In this document: positions 1-6,382 of the stretch, piece by piece
How positions within the stretch are numbered: position 1 is the stretch's first letter
Layout: each line of letters begins with the position of its first letter
Assembly: GCA_002297865.1 (NCBI GenBank)
Contig: DBKX01000123.1
Span: 1 to 10,277 of the forward strand
Direction of reading: 5' to 3'
From: Lachnoclostridium sp. UBA739
GTDB lineage: Bacteria; Bacillota_A; Clostridia; Lachnospirales; Lachnospiraceae
DNA length: 10,277 nucleotides
The notes under the pieces: generated by a model
The model's input: the letters and a program-made list of their open reading frames with translations, nothing else
Told to the model about the DNA's origin: nothing
Database searches by the model: none
Made by a program: the position numbers and the translations under genes

Positions 1-1912
1 GAACATCTCGTTCTGCTGCAGTCAGATCAAACATTTTATAAACCATTGTAGTAAATGTTTTACCAGACGATTGTAATAGTTTCTTTGTCTCTTCGATTAG
101 TTCTTTCAAATGATTATGAACTGCATCTGGAACACATACTTCCCTTTCTGCAGCATCACTTGCTTTTGGCGTAGCATTCCAAATTAATTCCACTTTTTCT
201 ATCTGCTCTCTCATGTAACGTTCTGTTACTGCTTCCTTTGTGCTGGAAGCAGTAACCGTAAATGTCCTTAATCCCCATAAAATATTATCATTCTGATCCC
301 GTTGTGTAATAACAAATGTATAAACTCCATCCGCTACATTATGCCATACAAAATCACTATACTTTGTATCCCAATGCTCTTCTCTCATGCTCTCCCATTT
401 TCCCCAGATACCTTCCTTTAAATTACCATCACTATCTACATTAAACTGTACTCTCGTTACTCTGCAGTTTTCCATTGGATGCACTCGAACTGTAGAGCCT
501 TCGACAGAAACAGTTACCCATAATACTCTTTGCATTCTCATTTCAAATGCCGCTTCACTTTCTCTAAGTTCTGCTAACATCCTATCAATATCTTCCTGAG
601 ACTGAATCTTAGAGAGATTGGATAGTGCTTTGTTTATAGCTTCTAAAAGTGCATCCTTAGCCTTTTTCGTTGTGTAGGCTTCTCCCGCTCCTAAACCCGA
701 TTGATTAACTGGAGTCCCTTCACATAAGGACTGAGCCTTTTGAATTTCATAAGATAACTCGCTTAAGTCAAAGTAACTAGTTACTCCCAATCTGCTGTCA
801 TAATAAACAATCAGGTAAAAATCATCTCCATAAAAATCATTTACGTAGAATGTGTAAAAACCTGATTCCGTTATAACTGGAGCGCTTTGCTCTGTTGTAT
901 TTGCTTTTAACGATTTACTCTTTTCCTCAAATCTCAAGATTGCTTCCTGATTGAAAGCAGCACCTTTTGTATAATCCTGAATGGTAAGTTCCTCTCCATG
1001 CAGTGTAACATGCGCTATTCCATTTTCTATGTGTGGTACCGGTCTTTCTTCCGGCTTAATAATTAAATAGTTTTTTGCTTCATAAAGTTCATTTGCCATT
1101 ACCACAATAGCTTCTTTGGAAGGAGCAGTTTTCTTTTCGATTACCTCTTCGGCAACTTCTATTTTCTCACGGTACCTTTGTACAGACTCTGCAGTATAAC
1201 GAGAAATATACCCTGCATCTGTTAATGCTGCTTTTGCTTCATTAACTGCTGCCTGTAAAACAGAATAATCGAAATCCCATTTGCCATACAAAGTCAGATC
1301 CTTGGTCACTGGTTGTGAAAAATTGAATCTCCTAGTAAAAGCTTCATCCTCATACCATACTACATCAACATATCCTTCTTCTGGAACTACTTTTGGTTTC
1401 GTAACAAGTGAATGACTCCTAATCCTTTGTGCAGGCACCACAGCCTTACTATTGGATATAAAGGAAACCGTATAATACTTGCTTACCGTTACTTGAATTA
1501 TTGCTGTACTACTTGAAAACTCTGTTCTTATTTTCCCAAACTTGCTGCTCACAACACAATAATAGTAGTTTGTTCCTGCCACATCTACTGGCGGGAGATA
1601 TTCCATTTGGGTTGCTCCAGGTATCAAGGTTCCATTCACATTATCATTCTTCTGATTCACATACCATTGAAACGTTAAATCAAGAGATATCGCTAGTTCT
1701 TTCCCTATCTTCCTATCAACATCTGCTTTGACGGATAGTGGTACAACATCCTTGGAATTTATCTCATAAGTAGCGGATACAGGATTTTCCCCATTCTTTT
1801 CTTCGTGTATCTTGGCTTTTACCACACCAGCCGATAACGATACCCCCAATAGTAACATGGAAACCATAATGGCACATTTAAAAAGCAGTTTTACGTTACG
1901 TACCAGTTTCAT
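1..1912 (-). CDS. Large secreted multidomain surface protein (Ig-like, Listeria-Bacteroides repeat, FIVAR-like), C-terminus beyond left edge
   Basis: Reading from the ATG at 1912-1910, the frame stays open for 637 codons to the left edge with no stop, so the C-terminus and any anchor signal are missing. Upstream lies an AGGTGA Shine-Dalgarno site. Residues 1-33 form a signal peptide: basic start, hydrophobic core around 14-29, likely cleavage after VKA. Residues about 42-145 look like an Ig-type domain (QWYVN at 82-86, YYYC at 116-119). Residues 146-212 resemble a Listeria-Bacteroides (Flg_new/InlB B) repeat ending LYGKW. Residues about 216-285 are helical and FIVAR-like, with a YTAESV element. 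Beta-rich segments follow at about 290-371 and 462-555, alternating with helical segments at 381-460 and from 558 onward. This architecture is typical of clostridial cell-surface adhesins or glycan-binding proteins, so an extracellular or wall-bound role is inferred. The ligand is unknown. It lies after a terminator and is probably its own transcript. Confidence 0.85.
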   Translation of the reverse strand, partial: MKLVRNVKLLFKCAIMVSMLLLGVSLSAGVVKAKIHEEKNGENPVSATYEINSKDVVPLSVKADVDRKIGKELAISLDLTFQWYVNQKNDNVNGTLIPGATQMEYLPPVDVAGTNYYYCVVSSKFGKIRTEFSSSTAIIQVTVSKYYTVSFISNSKAVVPAQRIRSHSLVTKPKVVPEEGYVDVVWYEDEAFTRRFNFSQPVTKDLTLYGKWDFDYSVLQAAVNEAKAALTDAGYISRYTAESVQRYREKIEVAEEVIEKKTAPSKEAIVVMANELYEAKNYLIIKPEERPVPHIENGIAHVTLHGEELTIQDYTKGAAFNQEAILRFEEKSKSLKANTTEQSAPVITESGFYTFYVNDFYGDDFYLIVYYDSRLGVTSYFDLSELSYEIQKAQSLCEGTPVNQSGLGAGEAYTTKKAKDALLEAINKALSNLSKIQSQEDIDRMLAELRESEAAFEMRMQRVLWVTVSVEGSTVRVHPMENCRVTRVQFNVDSDGNLKEGIWGKWESMREEHWDTKYSDFVWHNVADGVYTFVITQRDQNDNILWGLRTFTVTASSTKEAVTERYMREQIEKVELIWNATPKASDAAEREVCVPDAVHNHLKELIEETKKLLQSSGKTFTTMVYKMFDLTAAERDV

Positions 1913-1924
1913 TTTCTTCACCTG

Positions 1925-1985
1925 AAATCTTTTTATATTCTATACTAAGATATACAGGATATTAATTAATATGTGCATTATACAA
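1925..1985 (-). promoter_or_regulatory. AT-rich leader and candidate promoter for the surface protein gene
   Basis: The gap between the operon terminator and the surface-protein start is strongly AT-rich. On the minus strand it holds a consensus -10-like TATAAT at 1982-1977, about 65 bases before the ATG, and further TATA-type hexamers closer to the gene. No convincing -35 box sits 16-18 bases upstream, because that position falls in the terminator loop. The exact promoter is therefore uncertain. The call rests on AT content and on the need for a start after the terminator. Confidence 0.3.
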
Positions 1986-2025
1986 AGAAAGAAGAGTTGT
2001 ACTAGCTCTACACCTCTTCTTTCTT
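1985..2025 (-). terminator. Probable rho-independent terminator after lspA
   Basis: A perfect 12-bp inverted repeat (AAGAAAGAAGAG at 1985-1996, CTCTTCTTTCTT at 2014-2025) is extended inward, after one mismatch, by four more pairs (TGTA/TACA) around a 7-base loop. It begins 17 bases after the lspA stop. Read on the minus strand, the descending arm and the bases after it are U-rich (UUCUUUCUUUGUAU), as expected for termination of leftward transcription. The stem is GC-poor, so termination may be partial. Confidence 0.7.
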
Positions 2026-2042
2026 GATAAATTCTATGGATG

Positions 2043-2501
2043 TTATTTCTCTTTGTAAACGAAACTGATTAACAGTATTAAAAATCCACCTGCAATCAAA
2101 AATAAGTCCGATATATTAAAATCTATATCCTTGAGCCTTTTTATTTTTGGAAAATTTAAATAGTCTACAACATAACCACGATGCATACGGTCAATAAAGT
2201 TTCCAGCTGCTCCCCCTACGAGAAATGAAGTACCAAGTTTCGCAAGTCCCTGTTTTGGTTTTGACAACAGAAATCCAAAGAAACAAAGTAGTATTCCAAA
2301 AATCACTCCTGTAATTCCTAATACATAGTTGGGCCTTTTATCCATGAAATTAAGGCACGCACCCTTATTATGACTCTTTTCTATTACGATATGACCACCT
2401 AAAATACTGGTCTTGTCTGCAAATGTTCTTTTCTTCTCCACCCAATACTTAATAAGCAAATCTGCCACACAGATACCACTAGCAATTACAATAAAAATCA
2501 T
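2043..2501 (-). CDS. lspA: Signal peptidase II (LspA-type lipoprotein signal peptidase)
   Basis: This is a 152-residue membrane aspartyl protease. LspA enzymes cut the signal peptide from prolipoproteins after lipidation, within the plasma membrane. Four hydrophobic segments are visible, at about residues 1-17, 58-80, 87-102 and 130-148. The family motifs are present: GNFIDR near 100-105, VVDYLNF with the first catalytic Asp at 113, and FNISD with the second at 132. The usual N-x-G-A-A-F motif reads NKGACLN here, which is divergent and may mark a paralogous subgroup. The ATG at 2501 is chosen because GGAGGG lies 5 bases upstream. The longer GTG start at 2507 would overlap that site. The start overlaps the nitrilase stop as ATGA, so translation is probably coupled. 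It appears to be the last gene of the transcript. Confidence 0.88.
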   Translation of the reverse strand: MIFIVIASGICVADLLIKYWVEKKRTFADKTSILGGHIVIEKSHNKGACLNFMDKRPNYVLGITGVIFGILLCFFGFLLSKPKQGLAKLGTSFLVGGAAGNFIDRMHRGYVVDYLNFPKIKRLKDIDFNISDLFLIAGGFLILLISFVYKEK

Positions 2502-3292
2502 GTACACCCTCCATTTTCAACTTTATGCACTACCTCAATCCTCTGGTCCAAGCGAACCGGAAAGCTGCTCCTATATGACTCTACGTCATTGGGAATGTCA
2601 GCACAAATCATCCCCTCTTTATCATGTATTTCTACTAATAACTTTCCAAGGGGGTCAAACACTGCACTATTGCCTGAATAATAAGTACCGTTCATTGTAC
2701 CAGCACAATTTATGCCTATTACATAAATTTGATTCTCAATCGCCCTCGCCTGTAATAAACAGCTCCAGTGCTCCTTTCGGGATGCTGGCCAATTTGCCGG
2801 GACCACAACAACAGTACAATCTTTATCCATAATACGAAAAAGCTCTGGAAAACGCAAATCATAGCAGATGGCAGTGGCAATTTTATGTTCTCCTAACTTA
2901 CAGGCTTCTACTGTATCTCCACCTTCAAAATACTCAGCCTCTCCCCCATATCGAAATGGATGTATTTTCACATAATCCGATAACATTTCTCCGTTTCTGT
3001 CAACAAGGGTATAGTGATTATGGGCTTTTACTTCTCCCACTTTTTCTACCCAGCCAAATCCTACTGCTATTTCCTGTTCTTTGCATATCTTCTGAAACTT
3101 CTTAATAGTTTCAGAAGCAAACTCATCTTTCGTTTTTTCTACCTCCATGGAAAAACCAGTCAATGACATTTCAGGAAGAAAAATAATATCAAGATTCTGT
3201 GCTTTTGCCTCTGCGATATATGACATAACCTTATCCATATTTTTTTCTTTGTTTTCCCACTGAATTTCATACTGACATATTCCCACATGCAT
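2498..3292 (-). CDS. Carbon-nitrogen hydrolase, YafV/omega-amidase type
   Basis: This 264-residue protein is a cytosolic member of the nitrilase superfamily and is full length for the family. The catalytic Glu-Lys-Cys triad is visible: E41 in LPEMSLTG, K109 in VKIHPF and C143 in ICYDLRFPELFR. The segments NWPASRKEHW, ARAIENQ and YYSGNSAVFDPLG match the YafV/Nit2 branch. Those enzymes hydrolyse 2-oxoglutaramate or 2-oxosuccinamate, that is omega-amidase repair of transamination by-products. The true substrate cannot be read from the sequence. The ATG at 3292 is preceded by AAGGGG at 8 bases. The gene starts 15 bases after tarJ ends and overlaps lspA by 4 bases, so it is part of the same transcript. 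Its link to glycan synthesis is unclear. It could act on glutamine-dependent amino-sugar chemistry, or simply be a passenger. A related C-N hydrolase activity remains possible. Confidence 0.88.
   Translation of the reverse strand: MHVGICQYEIQWENKEKNMDKVMSYIAEAKAQNLDIIFLPEMSLTGFSMEVEKTKDEFASETIKKFQKICKEQEIAVGFGWVEKVGEVKAHNHYTLVDRNGEMLSDYVKIHPFRYGGEAEYFEGGDTVEACKLGEHKIATAICYDLRFPELFRIMDKDCTVVVVPANWPASRKEHWSCLLQARAIENQIYVIGINCAGTMNGTYYSGNSAVFDPLGKLLVEIHDKEGMICADIPNDVESYRSSFPVRLDQRIEVVHKVENGGCT
2507..2512 (-). promoter_or_regulatory. Ribosome binding site that fixes the lspA start
   Basis: GGAGGG reads on the minus strand, 5 bases before the ATG at 2501. It lies inside the end of the nitrilase gene. 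It excludes the in-frame GTG at 2507, which would start directly on the Shine-Dalgarno sequence. Confidence 0.75.
3089..3117 (-). repeat. Perfect 11-bp inverted repeat inside the nitrilase gene
   Basis: CTTCTGAAACT at 3089-3099 and AGTTTCAGAAG at 3107-3117 are exact reverse complements separated by 7 bases. It lies within codons for the segment SETIKKFQK, so it may be a coincidence of codon use. No U-tract follows on either strand, so it is not a standard terminator. Confidence 0.6.
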
Positions 3293-3307
3293 CCAATCAT
3301 CCCCTTA

Positions 3308-4333
3308 TTAAATATTCCATTTTAGTATTGTTTTCCCCACTTGTTTCTGCTGATCCAGTTCAAATGCCTTTGCAATATCTTGCATATTATTTATCTCAAT
3401 GACTGAGTGAACCAATGTTTCAAGATAACGAATTAACGATGGATGCTGATATAATAAGCTAAGCACTCCAGCAAAATCTTGTCGACCGCTTCTACTGCTT
3501 CCAAACAAACGCAATCCCTTCTCTAAAATCATTCTTGTATTAATATTTACATTGGTTTCTGAAACGCCTAACAGCGACATTGTTCCTTCTGGCTTTATTA
3601 CATCAATCATCTGATTAATTGCACACTCAGAATAGATTCCCCCAACACATTCAAACCCATGATCCATAACGAAATAGGCCGTTAAATCAGTTACCAGATG
3701 AACCTCATCTGCAAATGTAAAACTACTTAATTTTTCTTCGTTTACTCCCATTATAACAACTTTTCGAAGAGGATGCATTGTTTTTAGCAAAAGTGCTGTA
3801 ATATATCCAAGATTTCCATCTCCCCATACGCCGATTATTTCATTTCTTGTATGTCGAATCGATTCCAGCCTCATAATGGCATGATAAGATACCGTCACTA
3901 ACTCTATAAATGCGGCAACTTCATTTGGTATCGAATCCTCAATAGGCAAAAAACGACTTTTAGGTAGTGTCACATAATCACGCATAAATCCATCATGACC
4001 ACTAGAACAAAAATAGCTGCTCCTAAGATAGTTCTCTCCAATTACCGTATCTTCTTCTGTTGGAATATTTGGTATCATGACCACTCGTTGTCCTTTCTTA
4101 AACTCACCGGATGCATCATATACTACAGAACCAATTCCTTCATGAATGAGAGCCATAGGAAGTTTTCTCTTTAATACATCAGGACTACGTTTTCCTTGAT
4201 AATATCGCTGGTCTGCATGGCAAATAGACAAATATTCTGGTCTGACTAAAACCGTATCCTCTCCTAAAGAAAGATTCTGAAAAGCTGCCTCAAAACGTCG
4301 AGGTGAAACCAGACGATAAACCGTATTCAACAT
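3308..4333 (-). CDS. tarJ: Ribulose-5-phosphate reductase (TarJ), CDP-ribitol pathway
   Basis: This 341-residue protein belongs to the zinc-type medium-chain dehydrogenase family and closely resembles TarJ. TarJ reduces D-ribulose 5-phosphate to D-ribitol 5-phosphate with NADPH, in the cytosol. Features diagnostic of TarJ are SICHADQRYYQG with Cys38, ALIHEGIG with His64-Glu65, SSGHDGFM at 110-117, and IELVTVSYHA with Glu144. By family analogy Cys38, His64, Glu65 and Glu144 are the zinc ligands. GVWGDGNLGYITA at 168-180 is the nucleotide-binding loop, and FECVGG and LFGSSRSG follow later. The length is as usual for TarJ. The ATG directly follows the tarI stop (TAAATG), with GGAGGTGA placed inside the last tarI codons, so the two are translated together. 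This adjacency supports the ribitol assignment over a generic alcohol dehydrogenase. Confidence 0.93.
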   Translation of the reverse strand: MLNTVYRLVSPRRFEAAFQNLSLGEDTVLVRPEYLSICHADQRYYQGKRSPDVLKRKLPMALIHEGIGSVVYDASGEFKKGQRVVMIPNIPTEEDTVIGENYLRSSYFCSSGHDGFMRDYVTLPKSRFLPIEDSIPNEVAAFIELVTVSYHAIMRLESIRHTRNEIIGVWGDGNLGYITALLLKTMHPLRKVVIMGVNEEKLSSFTFADEVHLVTDLTAYFVMDHGFECVGGIYSECAINQMIDVIKPEGTMSLLGVSETNVNINTRMILEKGLRLFGSSRSGRQDFAGVLSLLYQHPSLIRYLETLVHSVIEINNMQDIAKAFELDQQKQVGKTILKWNI

Positions 4334-5041
4334 TTACTCACCTCCAAGCACTGACTTGGCAACCTCCAAGTCATATGGATAGGTTATCTTAATATTAAAT
4401 ACTTCTCCACGTACTAGTTTCACATACTGCCCTTTCATCACACAGATTTTTGCTGCATCCGTAAGAATATCTTTTTCTTCCTCCGCTAAAGAATCATAAA
4501 GCTCTCTTAACATTTTCGCCTTAAAGGACTGAGGTGTCTGCCCTTGGTACATTATGGTTCTATCTGGAATGTCAAAGATCCCTTGCTTATCCTGATTTGC
4601 AACCACAATAGTATCCGTAGCAGGTATCACCGTATCACAAGCATGATATTGTTTTGCTGCTTGAATATTTTCTTCAATGATTCGATGGGTTAAAAATGGG
4701 CGCACCGCATCATGGGTTACAATAATAGTATCCTCGTCCACCCCATACTGCTCGTCAATATAACCAATGGCGTTCATAATGGTTTCATTTCTTGTGTTTC
4801 CACCTGGTATCACAAGAATATTATCTTGCTTACCGATATATTTCTGAATTAAATTTTGTGTATGATGAATCCATTGTTCCGGACACAACACGATTACTTT
4901 CTCAAAGTCCGGATACACATAAAATTTCTCGATTGTATGAATAATAATTGGCTTATTTCCAAGCTCAATATATTGTTTTGGTCTTTCCATATTTCCCATA
5001 CGTAAACCAATTCCACCTGCTAAAACAACTGCAAAATTCAT
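4334..5041 (-). CDS. tarI: D-ribitol-5-phosphate cytidylyltransferase (TarI)
   Basis: This 235-residue nucleotidyltransferase of the IspD/TarI family joins CTP and D-ribitol 5-phosphate to give CDP-ribitol. The CTP-binding loop is LAGGIGLRMGN at 7-17, followed by PKQ at 21-23. Other family motifs are HDAVRP at 110-115, QTPQSF at 168-173, TDAA at 194-197 and NIKITYPYDLE at 216-226. The GGIGxRMGN form and the exact adjacency to tarJ favour TarI over IspD of the isoprenoid MEP pathway, which has a nearly identical fold. The start is an ATG with GGAGG 7 bases upstream, 14 bases after the phosphotransferase stop. The protein has no membrane segments and acts in the cytosol, supplying CDP-ribitol to the transferase encoded just upstream. 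Confidence 0.92.
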   Translation of the reverse strand: MNFAVVLAGGIGLRMGNMERPKQYIELGNKPIIIHTIEKFYVYPDFEKVIVLCPEQWIHHTQNLIQKYIGKQDNILVIPGGNTRNETIMNAIGYIDEQYGVDEDTIIVTHDAVRPFLTHRIIEENIQAAKQYHACDTVIPATDTIVVANQDKQGIFDIPDRTIMYQGQTPQSFKAKMLRELYDSLAEEEKDILTDAAKICVMKGQYVKLVRGEVFNIKITYPYDLEVAKSVLGGE

Positions 5042-5055
5042 GTCTCTTCCTCCAG

Positions 5056-6264
5056 TTAGCGTGCAATTTGTTTTATTTTGTCATATAAACGTTGAGATGC
5101 CTTACAATCTGCGTAAGCAAACATCTTTTCTCTTAAGCGAAGCCTTCCTTCTTCACAGCTATCCTTTGCCTTCACCAAATCTATACCATCCATGAATTCC
5201 TGCATCGTGTATGTTCGAAGCTCTGGCATGTATGAATCATAATTAAAATAGCATTCTCTTGTATCTTTTGTATATTCATCTAAATCATACGTAAACAATA
5301 CAGATGGACGATTTAACATCAAAAAGTCTGTATGAATGGATGAGTAATCCGTAGCAAGCATATCTGCATAACCTAAAATGGTATACGTATCAATTGTTAC
5401 ATCAATATTTTGGATATTAGTATATTGAAGTTTTTCAAATTCACGTATTAACTTTGATTTCGGATGTAGTTTCACATAGAACATAATATTACGCTCTACT
5501 AAAAATCTATGAAATCGATCCAGTTCCATAACTTCAAAAAATTTCTCTTCCGAATTTCGAAATGTAGGCAAATACATGATATTATATTTCCCATCCTCTT
5601 TTTCTCGTTTCAGTACTTCTACCTGTTCTTCTTCCTTTACCGTTAGTACTTGCTTAACAGGATAATTCTCAAATAAAACATCATTTCTAGGGTATCCATC
5701 AATTAGAATATGTTCTCTTGGCACTTGAAATGCGGATGAGAAAATATCTCCCATGATTTCCGATGTTGCCAATACATAATGTGATGGTTTTTCATTGGAT
5801 ATGGTAATTAGAAAATTTTTAAATGCTTCCCTCTTATTTTTAGGATGACGTAATGTATCAAATTTATTATCATAGTTTATCTTTTTGTTGCCAGTTCCAT
5901 GCCACAAATTCACTTTCTTAGCCCCGCCAGAAAGCCAGAAGGAAATATCTTTTGAATAGTTATCAAAGATATAAACTCCTCCATGTAAGCAGTAGAACAT
6001 GCCTTTCCATGACTTATAATAATATGCTTCCAGACCATTCTGTCTTAAAAATGCTACAATTTCTTTCTTCTTGCTTATCCAGATAGCTCTTGTCTCATTT
6101 TTCTTTAACTGAGACACATACATGTACAAATACCTTGGATTGTCTGCAAAGCGATTCCCAAAACTACTTCCAAACAACCAAATGTTTTTCTTCCGAATTG
6201 TACAAAAAGAAAACCAATAGATAGGGAGCAGAAAAATCTGCATCCAGTATGTCAATCTCTTCAA
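5056..6264 (-). CDS. CDP-glycerol/CDP-ribitol polyol-phosphotransferase, TagF/TagB family
   Basis: This is a 402-residue Glyphos_transf family protein, which transfers glycerol or ribitol phosphate from its CDP form to a sugar or polyol acceptor at the inner membrane face. Family landmarks are WHGTG at 121-125 with the presumed catalytic His122, DGYPRND at 189-195, YLPTFR at 231-236, KLHPK at 265-269 with the second His267, and ATDYSS at 304-309. The N-terminus (about 6-20) is hydrophobic and probably membrane associated. The length matches single-domain TagB/TarF-type enzymes rather than the longer TagF or TarL polymerases, suggesting addition of one or a few units. The start is TTG with AGGAG 7 bases before it; the next ATG is at codon 8 and lacks such a site. 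Because tarI and tarJ follow, CDP-ribitol is the likely donor. CDP-glycerol cannot be excluded. Confidence 0.88.
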   Translation of the reverse strand: MKRLTYWMQIFLLPIYWFSFCTIRKKNIWLFGSSFGNRFADNPRYLYMYVSQLKKNETRAIWISKKKEIVAFLRQNGLEAYYYKSWKGMFYCLHGGVYIFDNYSKDISFWLSGGAKKVNLWHGTGNKKINYDNKFDTLRHPKNKREAFKNFLITISNEKPSHYVLATSEIMGDIFSSAFQVPREHILIDGYPRNDVLFENYPVKQVLTVKEEEQVEVLKREKEDGKYNIMYLPTFRNSEEKFFEVMELDRFHRFLVERNIMFYVKLHPKSKLIREFEKLQYTNIQNIDVTIDTYTILGYADMLATDYSSIHTDFLMLNRPSVLFTYDLDEYTKDTRECYFNYDSYMPELRTYTMQEFMDGIDLVKAKDSCEEGRLRLREKMFAYADCKASQRLYDKIKQIAR

Positions 6265-6271
6265 GTAATTT

Positions 6272-6276
6272 CTCCT
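6272..6276 (-). promoter_or_regulatory. Ribosome binding site supporting a TTG start
   Basis: AGGAG on the minus strand ends 7 bases before the TTG at 6264-6262. This is good spacing, and the ATG seven codons further in lacks an equivalent site, so TTG is taken as the initiation codon. Confidence 0.7.
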
Positions 6277-6341
6277 ATCTTATTTATGTCAAGCCTTGCC
6301 CTATCAAGTAATCGTTATAATCTATTAGGGACTATCAATTA

Positions 6342-6373
6342 AGAGCGTACTTCCTTTCTAGGAATTACGCTCT
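6342..6373 (-). terminator. Inverted repeat after the neuB-type gene (weak terminator or attenuator)
   Basis: AGAGCGTACTTCC at 6342-6354 pairs with GGAATTACGCTCT at 6361-6373 over 13 positions with one mismatch, around a 6-base loop. It starts 9 bases past the stop of the neuB-type gene. Read leftward it is followed by TAATTGATAG, which is not a U-tract, so it fits a partial terminator, attenuator or mRNA-processing/stabilising hairpin better than a full stop. The rest of the gap down to 6265 holds no gene and no clear promoter. Confidence 0.5.
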
Positions 6374-6382
6374 ACTCTTATT

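Noticed and set aside
2505..2507. GTG at 2507 as the lspA start
   Set aside because: It sits directly against the GGAGG sequence, with no usable spacing, whereas the ATG at 2501 is placed correctly.
2413..2832. Plus-strand reading frame of 139 codons opposite lspA and the nitrilase
   Set aside because: It lies antisense to two well-supported genes, has no recognisable domain and no convincing ribosome binding site. The shorter plus-strand frames at 387-599, 1501-1731, 7469-7651 and 8937-9194 are rejected for the same reason.
4334..5041. IspD of the MEP isoprenoid pathway
   Set aside because: The fold is shared, but the GGIGxRMGN signature and direct adjacency to tarJ favour TarI.
6287..6292. 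TTGACA as a -35 box for the phosphotransferase gene
   Set aside because: A -10 box at normal spacing would fall between the Shine-Dalgarno site and the start codon, leaving the ribosome binding site untranscribed, and no good -10 hexamer is there.
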